Source: Nostoc sp. 'Peltigera membranacea cyanobiont' N6 (GTDB lineage Bacteria > Cyanobacteriota > Cyanobacteriia > Cyanobacteriales > Nostocaceae). Taken from it: a stretch of 64,000 bases of DNA. This document shows positions 24,473 through 33,594 of the stretch, in pieces. Both the position numbers and the translations under genes were made by a program. Location: contig NZ_CP026681.1 in NCBI RefSeq assembly GCF_002949735.1, forward strand, positions 3,596,001-3,660,000. Reading direction: 5' to 3'. The notes beneath the pieces were generated by a model. The model was not told where the DNA came from, searched no databases, and saw only the letters and a program-made list of their open reading frames with translations. Numbering within the stretch: the stretch's first letter is position 1; each line of letters opens with the position of its first letter.

Positions 24473-25328
24473 GCAGGTATATTACACCTATCCTGGCACA
24501 CAGCAATCAGCTTTGAATGGTCTAACACTGAAGATTCCATCTGGCAAAAGATGTGCATTAATTGGGCAAAATGGCTGTGGTAAAACTACACTATTTTTAT
24601 TAGCGAATGGTCTATATAAACCTAATTCTGGTATTGTCCGTTGGCGCGGTGAACCGTTAAGTTATAACCGAAATTATCTTAGCAGCTTACGGCAAAAGGT
24701 GGGGCTAGTATTTCAAGATCCAGAACAACAATTAGTAGCTTCTACTGTTGAAGAAGATATATCTTACGGTTTGTGTAATTTGGGTTTACCAGAATCTGAA
24801 ATTAAAGATCGAGTAGAACAAGCTTTAATTGAATTTGGGCTGACTACTTTAGCAGAAAGGCCAGTACATCATCTGAGTTTAGGACAAAAGAAGCGAGTTT
24901 CTATAGCAGATGTGATGGTACTGCGGCCAGAACTTTTGGTGCTGGATGAGCCAACAGCTTATTTAGATATCAAACATACTCGCAACTTGATAGCAACGAT
25001 GAAAAAAATTCATCAAGATGGCACTACTTTATTGATGGCTACCCATGATTTAGATTTAGTCTATCGGTGGGCAGATTGGGTTTTTGTTATGGATAAAGGG
25101 CGACTGATGATAGAAGGCAAACCACAAGATGTATTTAGTCAGCGTCAACTTTTATCGGAGTTAGAGTTGGGTGTACCATTCATATATGAAATGTTATTTG
25201 ATGGGCTATCTGCTGAGGAAGAAGTAGTGATAGAACGAGTGCGACAGCGAATGAATATTAGAGCAATTTCGGAATGTCCTGTGAGGATTAACGGTGATGA
25301 AATTCAACCTCTTTCTCCAGAATCTTAA
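24447..25328 (+). CDS. cbiO: ECF transporter ATPase CbiO, rightward operon
   Basis: This 293-residue ATPase has Walker A GQNGCGKTT (about 38-46), signature LSLGQKKR, Walker B LLVLDEPTAYLD and the switch His in MATHDLDL. The signature begins LSLGQ where most ABC proteins have LSGGQ. A C-terminal extension of about 60 residues follows the ATPase. The ATG lies inside the end of cbiQ. The last 41 bases overlap the convergent aspartic protease gene. Confidence 0.92.
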   Translation: MQEYLLEFEQVYYTYPGTQQSALNGLTLKIPSGKRCALIGQNGCGKTTLFLLANGLYKPNSGIVRWRGEPLSYNRNYLSSLRQKVGLVFQDPEQQLVASTVEEDISYGLCNLGLPESEIKDRVEQALIEFGLTTLAERPVHHLSLGQKKRVSIADVMVLRPELLVLDEPTAYLDIKHTRNLIATMKKIHQDGTTLLMATHDLDLVYRWADWVFVMDKGRLMIEGKPQDVFSQRQLLSELELGVPFIYEMLFDGLSAEEEVVIERVRQRMNIRAISECPVRINGDEIQPLSPES

Positions 25329-25869
25329 TATCATAGCTACCGAAGAAATCGTGGCCTAGTAAGCCGATACTTGCTTTTGGTGCGATCGCTACCTGAAGAT
25401 TATTAGCTGTAACTCCACCTACTGCAACAGATTTTATCTTACCGGTTGGAAATTCTACCTCGCTACCATCGGCAATTTGAGCTTGCATTGTACCTGTAGC
25501 CTGGAGTTCAAGTGTATTGGCCATACTTTGAGTGATAATGGTTCCACTTGCACCTGTGTCTACAATCATTTCAAAGGTTTTTTTGTCATTGAAGGTAACG
25601 TCAATCACAGGAGTTCCACCAAAGCGGCGTTTGATTGAGACTCGAAAAACTCTGTCGTCTGAAGGTACGGCTATATTGCCACAAAGCCTTTCTAATCTAA
25701 CGGTTTTACCGGAAGAAGTTACCATGTAACATGCTCCTGGATCGTCAGCTATTGCCTGATGAGAGAATGCTAAAAATATTAGTGTCGGGATTAGTGTGTA
25801 GGCGTAGCCGGTCGTAGACATCGCAGCTAGGTTAACCGTCTTAATCCAACGCCTACAAGCATTCTTCAT
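25288..25869 (-). CDS. Retropepsin-like aspartic protease
   Basis: This 193-residue protein has an N-terminal hydrophobic export segment (TLIPTLIFLAFSHQAIA) and one pepsin-type active-site motif, FEMIVDTGASGTIIT. It also has the second strand pattern VEFPTGKIKSVAVGG and closing IGLLGHDFFG. It fits the retropepsin-like/TIGR02281 clan AA family, whose members act as dimers with one Asp from each chain. It is likely periplasmic. Its 3' end overlaps that of cbiO by 41 bases on the other strand. The substrate is unknown. Confidence 0.82.
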   Translation of the reverse strand: MKNACRRWIKTVNLAAMSTTGYAYTLIPTLIFLAFSHQAIADDPGACYMVTSSGKTVRLERLCGNIAVPSDDRVFRVSIKRRFGGTPVIDVTFNDKKTFEMIVDTGASGTIITQSMANTLELQATGTMQAQIADGSEVEFPTGKIKSVAVGGVTANNLQVAIAPKASIGLLGHDFFGSYDIKILEKEVEFHHR

Positions 25870-26260
25870 ATTATATTTATCTCCAATTTTGCTGATATTC
25901 TTTAATAGATAAATTTATTATAATAGCTATAAAAATTAGGTACTACAACCACATATATTTCATAAAAAACGTAATTTTTATGAACTTACCTTTTACAAAT
26001 TTCAAATATATTGCATTGTTTTAGTTATTGTTTTGTCTAATATATTATGTCTAGTATATCCACACAACTTTTTTACTCGAAAGCTAGTTAATGAAGTTTT
26101 TTATTTATGTGTCTCCATCAGATAAAATGGCATTTTACTCAATACATCTTACCTATAATTACTGATTGATAAATTAAAGATTAGATAAAGACATGATAAA
26201 ACTACTTAGAGCAGATTCAATCTGGCATCATAAGAAGTTAGATAAGATACATTTTTGAGC
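25870..26260. other. AT-rich intergenic stretch without recognised content
   Basis: The 391 bases between the aspartic protease start and the phosphorylase stop are very AT-rich, with no reading frame, repeat copy or strong hairpin that I can support. The protease promoter should lie in its left part. Confidence 0.5.
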
Positions 26261-27034
26261 TTATTCAAAGGTTGTAGCTGTATGTACAGCAGTTGCGATC
26301 GCATTTTTAACGGCAATCTCTCTCTGTTCTAAGATGATATTTTCACTCACAGTCCGCCCAGCGACTACACCGCAAATAGCAGCAGCCGCAAAATTATATA
26401 CACCTGCCATTTTAAAAAGCGTGCCGCATTCCATCTCATAATTCAAGATATTCAAGCGCCGATATTCTTCTGTAATACCATGCAGCGATCGCATTAAATT
26501 TGGATTCGCTGAATCTGTGCGTTCTTGTCCTTCGTAAAAAGTATCAACTGATGCTGTGATTCCTATGTAATGTTCAACCTTTAATTCTCGCGCGGCTTTA
26601 ACTAAAGCAACTGTCAAAAACGGATCTGCTGCGGCTGGATATTCCACAGGGGCAATGTCATAAGCTGCACCTTGGCGACATAATGCTGCACTGCTAATAA
26701 CAACGCTACCAACTGGTATATAAGGTTGAATTGAGCCGCAAGTTCCAATGCGAATAATTTGCCGGATTCCTACTTGGATTAACTCATTCACCACAATACT
26801 CAATGAAGGCGCACCCATACCACTAGTAGCTGATAAGATGCTGCGACCATTTGGTAAGTATCCCACATAGCTATTGAGTCCGCGATTTTCTGACAACACG
26901 CGGACATCTTGGAAATAAGTTTGGGCAATTAGACGCGATCGCTCCGGGTCGCCAGATAATAAAGCAATGCTGGGAGGCGATGAACCTAAATCATCTTGTC
27001 CAAAGCCAATGTGATAAAAGCGTTTATTTGGCAT
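26261..27034 (-). CDS. Nucleoside phosphorylase (uridine phosphorylase-like)
   Basis: This 257-residue PNP/UDP-family enzyme has the phosphate-site segment SGDPERSRLIAQ, the loop SGMGAPSLSIVVNE, the central IRIGTCGSIQ and the ribose-site NYEMECGTLFKMAGVY. All fit uridine phosphorylase-like proteins that split nucleosides with phosphate. No signal is present, so it is cytosolic. It starts 28 bases after the end of the upstream hypothetical gene on the same strand, so the two are probably co-transcribed. Confidence 0.88.
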   Translation of the reverse strand: MPNKRFYHIGFGQDDLGSSPPSIALLSGDPERSRLIAQTYFQDVRVLSENRGLNSYVGYLPNGRSILSATSGMGAPSLSIVVNELIQVGIRQIIRIGTCGSIQPYIPVGSVVISSAALCRQGAAYDIAPVEYPAAADPFLTVALVKAARELKVEHYIGITASVDTFYEGQERTDSANPNLMRSLHGITEEYRRLNILNYEMECGTLFKMAGVYNFAAAAICGVVAGRTVSENIILEQREIAVKNAIATAVHTATTFE

Positions 27035-27061
27035 AAAATTTTAGATTTTGGATTATCTTAT

Positions 27062-27622
27062 TTACGAACCGTCTTTACCTCTCCAGATAAGATGCCATTG
27101 GTCATATAAATAAAACGGTGGAATAATCTTTTGGCGAATTTCTGCCATTTCTTCGGAGCGGTTAATACTTTGCATCAGATAACCACTTTCAAAGAGAAGT
27201 TCATGAACTTCCTCATATTTATAAGCAGATTGAAAGCCAAGATGAACATATAGGTTCTTAATAAAATTATTGGCTACTAATAAACTGCCTGTAAATTCAA
27301 CAAGATAATTTAGTTCACCATAAATAGCGCTAGGATGAGCCACAGGCGTATCTCGACGAGAAGGTAAGACACCCAGAAAATCTTTTGCTTTCCCTTGTTT
27401 TGCAAGTTTCTCTTTTAGGCTGAGAGAGATAATTAATTCTTTTAAGTAAAGTGTCTCTTCTATTACCTTATAAGTACAACAATAGCCTCGCCAACAAGCT
27501 GTTGTACCCCATTGAGGAGAAAAACCGTGTTGCGTTGGATCAAATAATCCCACACCATCCACACCTGCAATGGAGAATATTTGACTTTTATAAATTAATT
27601 GATCGCTAATTTGACCAGTCAT
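27062..27622 (-). CDS. Conserved hypothetical protein
   Basis: This 186-residue soluble protein is not recognised. It has no signal peptide or membrane segment and is rich in aromatic residues. Visible blocks are QHGFSPQWGTTACWRGYCCTY near the N-terminus and PPFYLYDQWHLIWRGKDGS at the end. It shares the operon of the nucleoside phosphorylase (28-base gap), which hints at a nucleoside- or salvage-related role, but nothing in the sequence proves it. Confidence 0.65.
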   Translation of the reverse strand: MTGQISDQLIYKSQIFSIAGVDGVGLFDPTQHGFSPQWGTTACWRGYCCTYKVIEETLYLKELIISLSLKEKLAKQGKAKDFLGVLPSRRDTPVAHPSAIYGELNYLVEFTGSLLVANNFIKNLYVHLGFQSAYKYEEVHELLFESGYLMQSINRSEEMAEIRQKIIPPFYLYDQWHLIWRGKDGS

Positions 27623-27676
27623 CTTTTGTTTTTATACCATAATTTACGCAACTGCAAGCTTGAGGCGATCGCAATC

Positions 27677-27829
27677 ATATAGGACTAGTATTTGATTTCT
27701 GAAAAAATCTAAGTATGTGTAGGGTGTGTTACGGCTTCCGTAACGCACCAAAACATAAAGGGTGGTGCGTTAAGCCTACGGCATAACACACCCTACGTGT
27801 ATTTCAAAAATCAAATATGAGTCCTATAT
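27677..27829. mobile_element. MITE-like element, family B, copy 2 (best preserved)
   Basis: This 153-base element has terminal inverted repeats ATATAGGACTAGTATTTGAT and ATCAAATATGAGTCCTATAT. The core is a second inverted repeat, GTAGGGTGTGTTACGG...ATAACACACCCTAC, with GGTGCGTTA in the centre. It fills most of the 409-base gap between the hypothetical gene and the dehydrogenase; the rest of the gap shows nothing else. Confidence 0.75.
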
Positions 27830-28031
27830 CATCTGCGATTAAACACAAATCACCTGCGATCGCATTGTGCCAGTTGCGTAAGTCCTGATAAAATTGCTTA
27901 CCAAACATCAATTCTGAAGACTGGCAATATTCAAAGCTGTGATGTTGAATAGCCCGTTATAGACATCGCTTCTTTAACTGCCAAGGTATTATGTAGTCGA
28001 ATACCGTGCAGTATACAGCTTGAGGTTTTGC

Positions 28032-29036
28032 ATGAAAGTAGCAGTCTTCAGTACAAAAGCCTACGATCGGAAGTTTTTGTCAGTTGCAAATTCTCCCCCA
28101 CAACACGAATTAGTATTTTTTGAACCCCGTTTAAATCGGGATACTGCTATCCTCGCCGCCGAATTTCCGGCGGTTTGCGTATTTGTACACGATCGGGTTG
28201 ATGCCCCAACTTTAGAGCTTCTCGCCTCACAGGGAACTCGGTTGGTTGTCCTTCGCTGTGCAGGGTTTAACAATGTAGATTTACAAGCCGCAGCAGATTT
28301 AGGAATTACCGTTGTGCGTGTTCCCGCCTATTCACCCTATGGAGTAGCAGAACATGCTGTAGGATTGATTTTAAGTCTGAATCGCAAAATTCATCGGGCT
28401 TATAACCGTGTCCGAGAAGGCAATTTTTCCCTAGATGGACTGTTGGGATTTAATTTGCATGAGCGCACAGTGGGGATTGTTGGCACCGGCAAAATCGGTC
28501 TGATTTTAGGACAGATTATGAAGGGGTTTGGCTGTAAATTACTCGCTTATGACGTTTATCGCAATCCCGAATTGGAGGCGCTAGGTGGAAAGTATGTAGA
28601 ACTACCTGAGCTATTTGCCAACTGCGATATTATCTCTCTACATTGCCCCCTGATTCCTGAAACGCATCACTTGATTAACGCTGAGGCTATAGAACAGATT
28701 AAGCCAGGCGTGATGTTAATTAATACTAGCCGAGGTGCGCTGATTGACACCCAAGCAGTGATTGAGGGATTGAAGTCTGGTAAGATTGGCTATCTCGGTG
28801 TGGATGTCTACGAACAAGAATCGGAGTTGTTCTTTGAGGATTTATCTGGCGAAATTATTCAAGATGATATTTTCCAACGTCTGACAACGTTCCCCAATGT
28901 ACTCATTACTGGACATCAAGCTTTTTTTACAGCAGAAGCACTCCACAATATCGCAGAAACAACTTTTGCTAATATTGCTGATATTGAAAATGGTCGTCCT
29001 TGTACCAATGAAATTCGCGCTCAACAGCCAGCTTAG
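28032..29036 (+). CDS. D-lactate dehydrogenase-type 2-hydroxyacid dehydrogenase
   Basis: This 334-residue NAD-dependent enzyme starts at the ATG at 28032, set by GAGG at 28022-28025 six bases upstream; an in-frame TTG at 28020 is rejected. The NAD-binding motif is VGIVGTGKIG. The catalytic triad of the family is visible as Arg in INTSRGALID, Glu in GVDVYEQES and His in ITGHQAFFT. The GHQAFFT form and the overall length are typical of fermentative D-lactate dehydrogenase (LdhA), which reduces pyruvate. It stands alone. Confidence 0.9.
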   Translation: MKVAVFSTKAYDRKFLSVANSPPQHELVFFEPRLNRDTAILAAEFPAVCVFVHDRVDAPTLELLASQGTRLVVLRCAGFNNVDLQAAADLGITVVRVPAYSPYGVAEHAVGLILSLNRKIHRAYNRVREGNFSLDGLLGFNLHERTVGIVGTGKIGLILGQIMKGFGCKLLAYDVYRNPELEALGGKYVELPELFANCDIISLHCPLIPETHHLINAEAIEQIKPGVMLINTSRGALIDTQAVIEGLKSGKIGYLGVDVYEQESELFFEDLSGEIIQDDIFQRLTTFPNVLITGHQAFFTAEALHNIAETTFANIADIENGRPCTNEIRAQQPA

Positions 29037-29067
29037 GTAAGGTTTGGCGATCGCTTCATCTGTATTT

Positions 29068-29811
29068 TCATTCTGAACGATAGGCAAGGCGAAGACTTTG
29101 GACTAAAATCACCAGAGATGCGATCGCCATCAACCCGCCCCAAAACCAGTAAGGTAAAAGCAAATATCGCTGCATTTGCGCTGTATCAGAGAGTCCCAGG
29201 GGGCCGGCAGAACTACTAAATAGATAATCGAGTTGATGGAACGTACTTACACAAGCTTGTACGCCCAGGAATTGAATGGCAAATCCTTGCGCCCAGCGAG
29301 GTGCTTTCAGGGCGATACCCAAGATTATTAAACCCAACAAGGGAATGGCTACCAATCCAAACCAGGAACGTACCCAAATTAATGTGGATAATAGCAAAAA
29401 ACTCCCTAATATTTTTAAACAGAGGGTTGCTGCTGTAAAACTGCGGGAAGCTAGAATCAAAGCCGCACCAGCAAGAGGCGGCCCCATTGGGCCTGCTGCT
29501 GCCACCATTGCCGGGCCAATTGGCCCCAATAACGACCGGATGCTATAAGTTGCAACACCAGAACCATTGCTAAAAATCTGTAATTTCTGAAACTGCCCTC
29601 CTAATAAGAGTGCCATTAAGCCGTGACCCATTTCATGAAACCAGGTTGCCAGAATTGTAAATGGGTATAAGATATAATCACCTGCTGGTACTTGCCACAG
29701 TAAAGCTGTTGCGATCGCTGCTGCAATTAGCCAGGTTAGCCCCATGCGTTCGACAACTGGCGGGGCTTCTTTGGTAAGCAAGGGTTCTAAATTTTTACTT
29801 GGTTCCCTCAT
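29068..29811 (-). CDS. M50-type membrane peptidase
   Basis: This 247-residue membrane protein carries the zinc motif His59-Glu60-Met-Gly-His63 (TWFHEMGHGLMALLLGG) in an early membrane helix. About six more hydrophobic segments are present. This is the layout of M50-family site-2-protease relatives that cut within membranes. The second conserved motif (NxxPxxxxDG) is not apparent, so it belongs to the M50B-like branch or may be a divergent member with unknown activity. It ends 31 bases from the dehydrogenase stop, convergent. Confidence 0.75.
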   Translation of the reverse strand: MREPSKNLEPLLTKEAPPVVERMGLTWLIAAAIATALLWQVPAGDYILYPFTILATWFHEMGHGLMALLLGGQFQKLQIFSNGSGVATYSIRSLLGPIGPAMVAAAGPMGPPLAGAALILASRSFTAATLCLKILGSFLLLSTLIWVRSWFGLVAIPLLGLIILGIALKAPRWAQGFAIQFLGVQACVSTFHQLDYLFSSSAGPLGLSDTAQMQRYLLLPYWFWGGLMAIASLVILVQSLRLAYRSE

Positions 29812-29822
29812 AAGTCACTCTA

Positions 29823-29877
29823 TTTTGGATTTTAGATTTTAGATTTTAGATTTTCTGGAAAATTCAAAATCTAAAAT
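29823..29877. repeat. Heptamer tandem repeat (TTTAGAT) with inverted repeat
   Basis: Units of TTTAGAT repeat about four times, then ATTTTAGATTTT (29843) pairs with AAAATCTAAAAT (29866). Fragments of the same repeat occur at 27038, 34449 and 40205. Confidence 0.7.
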
Positions 29878-30103
29878 GGACAGTGTATTTTCTCTATCCT
29901 AGTGTACTTAAACTGATAAGCATTTAAATTACATATAGTCAATAGCTAAAATAGTTACTGTGCTTGCATTTATTTTTTAATCAAAACCAACATCAGTAAG
30001 CAAGATGAGAAATTGCTAGGCGGTAAACATATCCAAGATAAACTCTTGAATAAAATCGTGAACCTGTTGTTCCAGGAATTGTGTAAAATATTCTCTTGAC
30101 CAG

Positions 30104-30141
30104 ATTTTAAAACCCTTCATCCAAATGAAGGGTTTTAAAAT
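30104..30141. repeat. Perfect 17-base hairpin in a gene-free stretch
   Basis: ATTTTAAAACCCTTCAT, a CCAA loop, and ATGAAGGGTTTTAAAAT form a perfect 17-base stem. It lies in the middle of a 655-base gap (29812-30466) that holds no reading frame I can support. It is symmetric and could end transcripts on both strands, or belong to a small non-coding RNA. Confidence 0.6.
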
Positions 30142-30466
30142 GCCCGAAAACTTTCAGTTACCCTGAAGACGATTGGGTTATATCTCTTGCCAAAGTACTA
30201 AGCACATCTGAAATATCGCTTCATTTTCTTTTTTTCCCTAGTTTTGGGGTAAAACGGAGGGTGGGAGTGATAAACATTAACGCGGCAAAAACTTGCAAAA
30301 GTATGCACGGATAGCTAAAACGTGCCTGGACGCAGAGGGTTAAATGCGCCGTCGCCCCCCTGTGAAGCGTCAAGAAATAGCTGATTAAATCAAATTTTAA
30401 GCGATTTAATCATATATTTTGTAGCAGATACTTGTGGAAAAGCAAATGCTAGGTGTAAATGTTGTT

Positions 30467-30688
30467 ATGAAAGTTGGCGATCGCGTCCGCGTTAAAGATT
30501 CGGTAGTGGTGTATCATCATCCTGAACACCGGAATCAGGCTTTTGACATCAAAGGCACAGAAGGCGATGTAGTAAATATTGCCACCCAATGGCGAGACAG
30601 ACCTGTAAGCGCTAATTTGCCGATTGTAGTCCAGTTTAGTAAAAAGTTTAAAGCCCATTTACGTGAAAATGAGTTAGAGGTCATCTAG
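30467..30688 (+). CDS. ftrV: Ferredoxin-thioredoxin reductase variable chain FtrV
   Basis: This 73-residue SH3-like subunit is the variable chain of the ferredoxin-thioredoxin reductase heterodimer, which passes light-driven electrons from ferredoxin to thioredoxin. Family blocks are KVGDRVRVKDSVVVYHHPEH, KGTEGDV and FSKKFKAHLRENELEV. Homologues start at MKVGDRV, so ATG 30467 is chosen; in-frame ATG 30446 and GTG 30434 are possible. The catalytic chain FtrC is not in the window. It ends five bases from a small convergent gene. Confidence 0.93.
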   Translation: MKVGDRVRVKDSVVVYHHPEHRNQAFDIKGTEGDVVNIATQWRDRPVSANLPIVVQFSKKFKAHLRENELEVI

Positions 30689-30693
30689 ATCGC

Positions 30694-30915
30694 TTATCGC
30701 CGGCGAAACCACTGAAAAATATTCAGTTCGCCGCGCATTCTTTTAAGCTCTTGGCGATGCTGTTCTGCTGTTGTGTAATACCATTCACAATAACGTTGAA
30801 ACTCTGACCGTGACCGAACTTCATGGTAGAATTGGTGAGTTGTTTGGTAAGATGCAAAAGCTTCCTCAACTTGGGGTTGAGGGGATGGCATAATATAAGG
30901 TAAATTTTTAGACAT
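30694..30915 (-). CDS. Small conserved cyanobacterial hypothetical protein
   Basis: This 73-residue soluble protein has a short proline-rich N-terminus and a charged helical body (EEAFASYQTTHQFYHEVRSR, then YCEWYYTTAEQHRQELKRMR), ending FQWFRRR. I do not recognise a family. It is convergent with ftrV with five bases between the stops. The codon pattern and a clean ATG suggest a real gene. Confidence 0.6.
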   Translation of the reverse strand: MSKNLPYIMPSPQPQVEEAFASYQTTHQFYHEVRSRSEFQRYCEWYYTTAEQHRQELKRMRGELNIFQWFRRR

Positions 30916-30951
30916 AAAGTTAATTGAGTTAGAAGTTGGGAGTTGGAAGTT

Positions 30952-31082
30952 AGAGGATGTTTTAAAAGTTGCTACTGATGTATCAAATACTTTTAGCTCC
31001 TCCTAAATCCCGCTTAAAAAGGGTGACTTTGATTCCGATTACCCCCTTGTTAAGTTATCCATTATAAACTTTCAAACATCTT
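30952..31082. mobile_element. MITE-like element, family A, copy 2
   Basis: Ends AGAGGATGTTTTAAAAG and CTTTCAAACATCTT match family A (3288-3447). The interior has CCCGCTTAAAAAGGG and ACCCCC, less palindromic than copy 1. A run of common Nostoc repeat (GGCGCAGCCTCTCGTAGAGA, at 31118-31137) follows directly. Confidence 0.6.
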
Positions 31083-31239
31083 ATTCAGACGCTCGCGGAC
31101 TCGCTCTAAGCGTTGGCGCAGCCTCTCGTAGAGAAGCTATGCCGTAGGCTTTACGCTGTGCTATCCGCCAGTGGTACTGAATTCTGACTCCTGAATTCTG
31201 TTTCGATAAATAATAAATATTGTTTGATTGCAATGTTGA

Positions 31240-31292
31240 AGCATTTTGTCAAGGCTAAAAACTAACGAAAATTTTAGCCTTGACAAAATGCT
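31240..31292 (-). terminator. Long hairpin terminator of the DUF2231 gene
   Basis: A perfect 21-base stem (31240-31260 with 31272-31292) with an 11-base loop has AGCATTTTGTCAAGGC on one side and its complement on the other. It lies 20 bases after the stop codon of the leftward DUF2231 gene. Length and symmetry suggest a strong transcript end. Confidence 0.7.
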
Positions 31293-31311
31293 CTTTCTCG
31301 ATAATTCGTAA

Positions 31312-31863
31312 TTATGGGTATCTTTTGCTACCAGCACCCACTACACCAATTTTGTGGCGATAGGAAAGTTCGGCACCAAACCAGCCGGAAGCGCTGGTTA
31401 GTGTACCAACAACGAGCGAGATTAACAGTCCCCAAGGTACTATTCGGGATTCAGCGTCGCCCCAACGGAGAAGGAAGTTGATGAGTGATAAAACTAAGAT
31501 AGAAACGTTAAGGATCAAATGCACCCAACCGGCGGTACGCTTGCGGACTCGTTCAATTTTCACAAAATCGCTCAGGCCGATGGCAGATGCGAGTAAACCT
31601 CCAGCTAATCCGAGGCCGATTAACCATAGCGAAGCCCTAGCCCAAAAGAAATCACCAGTTAACCAGTAGCCGATGTCACTTCCCAAAGCGGCAGCTAAAA
31701 AGGCGATGGGGAAGATTACACTCAGGGGATGTAGTGGATGTCCTGCGATCGCAACTGTGCTAGGTACACCTGTATCCAGATACTCACTGTCGTTACTTTC
31801 AATGACTGGTGGAATATTTGGAAAAGGTGTTGAACTTGTTTGCGTTGTTTCTGTACTTTCCAT
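31312..31863 (-). CDS. DUF2231 membrane protein
   Basis: This 183-residue protein has four hydrophobic segments (about 46-64, 73-92, 107-126 and 136-158). The DUF2231 opening is visible as AIAGHPLHPLSVIFPIAFLA. Members often accompany haem or copper proteins; two further DUF2231 proteins occur in the terminal oxidase operon in this window. The histidines in GHPLHP could bind haem, but that is inference. It is a single gene with its own long terminator. Confidence 0.8.
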   Translation of the reverse strand: MESTETTQTSSTPFPNIPPVIESNDSEYLDTGVPSTVAIAGHPLHPLSVIFPIAFLAAALGSDIGYWLTGDFFWARASLWLIGLGLAGGLLASAIGLSDFVKIERVRKRTAGWVHLILNVSILVLSLINFLLRWGDAESRIVPWGLLISLVVGTLTSASGWFGAELSYRHKIGVVGAGSKRYP

Positions 31864-32023
31864 AAATTGACTCGTATAAATAGCTAAATAGCGTATCCTT
31901 GAATCAATTTAATAAACTAACATCAAAATCTTATCTATCTGATGATGGAATATAGATTTAAATATTGTGTGTCTAAAAGTATAACTACATGATTTATTTT
32001 AAATAAAATACGGAGGCAAAATT

Positions 32024-32599
32024 TTATAATAATTTTGTTAAAAGCAAATTAAAACCAGGCACAACATCTTCACCGCTTAATATTGCCGTAGCTGGATATT
32101 GAGTAATCGAACCATCCCGACGATAAACTAAAGCTTGCTGATTTTTACTATCAATTAACCATCCTAATTGAACACCATTAGTAATGTATTCTTCCATCTT
32201 GGCTTTGAGTTTTGCCAAGCTGTCATTTTTAGAACGAATTTCAATGACAAAATCTGGTGCTAAGTTAATAAATTTATCTTCTTGTTGATCCCAGCCTTCT
32301 GGTAAACGTCCTTTAGCGACAAAAGCAGCATCAGGCGATCTGACAGCCGTATTTGCTAATCTAAAACCTGTACTGGAACTAAAAACTTCACCTAAATCCT
32401 GACTTTCTACCCAATTTAACAAATAGGCTCCTGCTTTGATTTCTCGATTACCAGAAATTCCACCAGTAGGGGGCATAGTTTCTAAGGTTCCATTCGCATT
32501 GCGTTCAAATCGCAGTTCTGAGTTTTGCGAACTCATCAGCATTAGTTCTTCATCAGTGACAGTATACAAAGACTGGACGGTTATTTTTTCGCTGGTCAT
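32024..32599 (-). CDS. Uma2-family (DUF820) endonuclease-like protein
   Basis: This 191-residue protein belongs to a family very abundant in cyanobacteria that has a PD-(D/E)xK nuclease fold. Blocks seen are FRLANTAVRSPDAAFVAKGR, APDFVIEIRSKNDS and LAKLKAKMEEYITNGVQLGWLID. The catalytic Asp and Glu are in SPDAAFV and VIEIRS; where Lys is expected, Arg-Ser-Lys occurs. The biological role of the family is unresolved (transposition relic, defence or repair). Confidence 0.85.
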   Translation of the reverse strand: MTSEKITVQSLYTVTDEELMLMSSQNSELRFERNANGTLETMPPTGGISGNREIKAGAYLLNWVESQDLGEVFSSSTGFRLANTAVRSPDAAFVAKGRLPEGWDQQEDKFINLAPDFVIEIRSKNDSLAKLKAKMEEYITNGVQLGWLIDSKNQQALVYRRDGSITQYPATAILSGEDVVPGFNLLLTKLL

Positions 32600-32853
32600 G
32601 ATAATGTCATAGCAAGCTTGATAGATATTTCAATTTTAGACTGAGATTCTCTTCTCCTGCTTTGCGTTCTCTGTGTATGAAGCGGTTTGTTATAAAAAGA
32701 TTCATAGGAGCTAGACAAATAGCTTTTTTCCAGGGACGATATAGTGATATGTCTCACAAACAAAATTTGGCTTTTATGTTCTCTCTCTAGATAAAAAACC
32801 TTTCTCTCGGCAGATAGGTGTACTGACATTATCATGACTGCTATGTTACTAAT

Positions 32854-33399
32854 ATGACGATAGTAAGACAAAACGCCTTAAATACAACTGTAAATCCTTC
32901 AGTAAACATTCCAGAAACATTAGCAGAAAAGCGCATTGAAGCAGAGCGGATGCGCGACGTTCTACTTTTGCTGCAAAATCTGATTAACAGTGAAGAAGCC
33001 ACTGTAAAACTAATTCTGGATTGTCTCTATGATGTTGGTTCAGTCAATATAATCAACCAAAAGCTTCGCGTGAAGCCTCTAAACAGGGTGATGAAATTAA
33101 TTGCCAGAATGTCTAAACCAGTTTTTAAAACTTTGGCTTTAAATTGGTTTAAGAAAAACTGTCCTCAACTAATTACTAATTGGCTACATACGCAGGTAGC
33201 TTTTGAAAGGATTCAAAATGTGCCTCAAGAAATTGCTGTTGAAGTTGCAGAACTTCAGCCATATCCTATACCACCGACAGAAAATCCTTACCAAGAGATT
33301 AACAATCTGCGTTCCCAGGTTAGATTGCTAGCTTGGATTTCAATAATAGCGATCGCTGTTTTAGCAGTGACAGCAATTAAGTTAAACTTAAACCCATAA
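32854..33399 (+). CDS. Conserved hypothetical protein with C-terminal membrane anchor
   Basis: This 181-residue protein is mostly helical and basic, with one membrane segment at the C-terminus (LLAWISIIAIAVLAVTAIKL, about 158-177). The N-terminal part has AEKRIEAERMRDVLLLLQNL and EEATVKLILDCLYDVGSVNI. It looks like a tail-anchored cytoplasmic protein. I do not recognise a family. It stands alone, divergent from the Uma2 gene. Confidence 0.65.
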   Translation: MTIVRQNALNTTVNPSVNIPETLAEKRIEAERMRDVLLLLQNLINSEEATVKLILDCLYDVGSVNIINQKLRVKPLNRVMKLIARMSKPVFKTLALNWFKKNCPQLITNWLHTQVAFERIQNVPQEIAVEVAELQPYPIPPTENPYQEINNLRSQVRLLAWISIIAIAVLAVTAIKLNLNP

Positions 33400-33594
33400 G
33401 TAGCACCGTTATCAAATTTAATAGATCCAGCAAGCTACTTTAGGCGTAAGATGCATTTGGCTTCTAAGAACTTAGTATCCTAGAATATAAATAATTTTTG
33501 CTAGATGAAACGTTTTGGAAAACAGTTGTTTGATTAACTCCAAGCAGCTTAACCCATGTATTACCAGTATATTTAAATAGCTGGTTCAGCATAT

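Noticed and set aside
32596..32871. Leftward 91-codon open frame next to the Uma2 gene
   Set aside because: It overlaps the start of the rightward 32854 gene and has no recognisable family or ribosome-binding site. Its composition looks non-coding.
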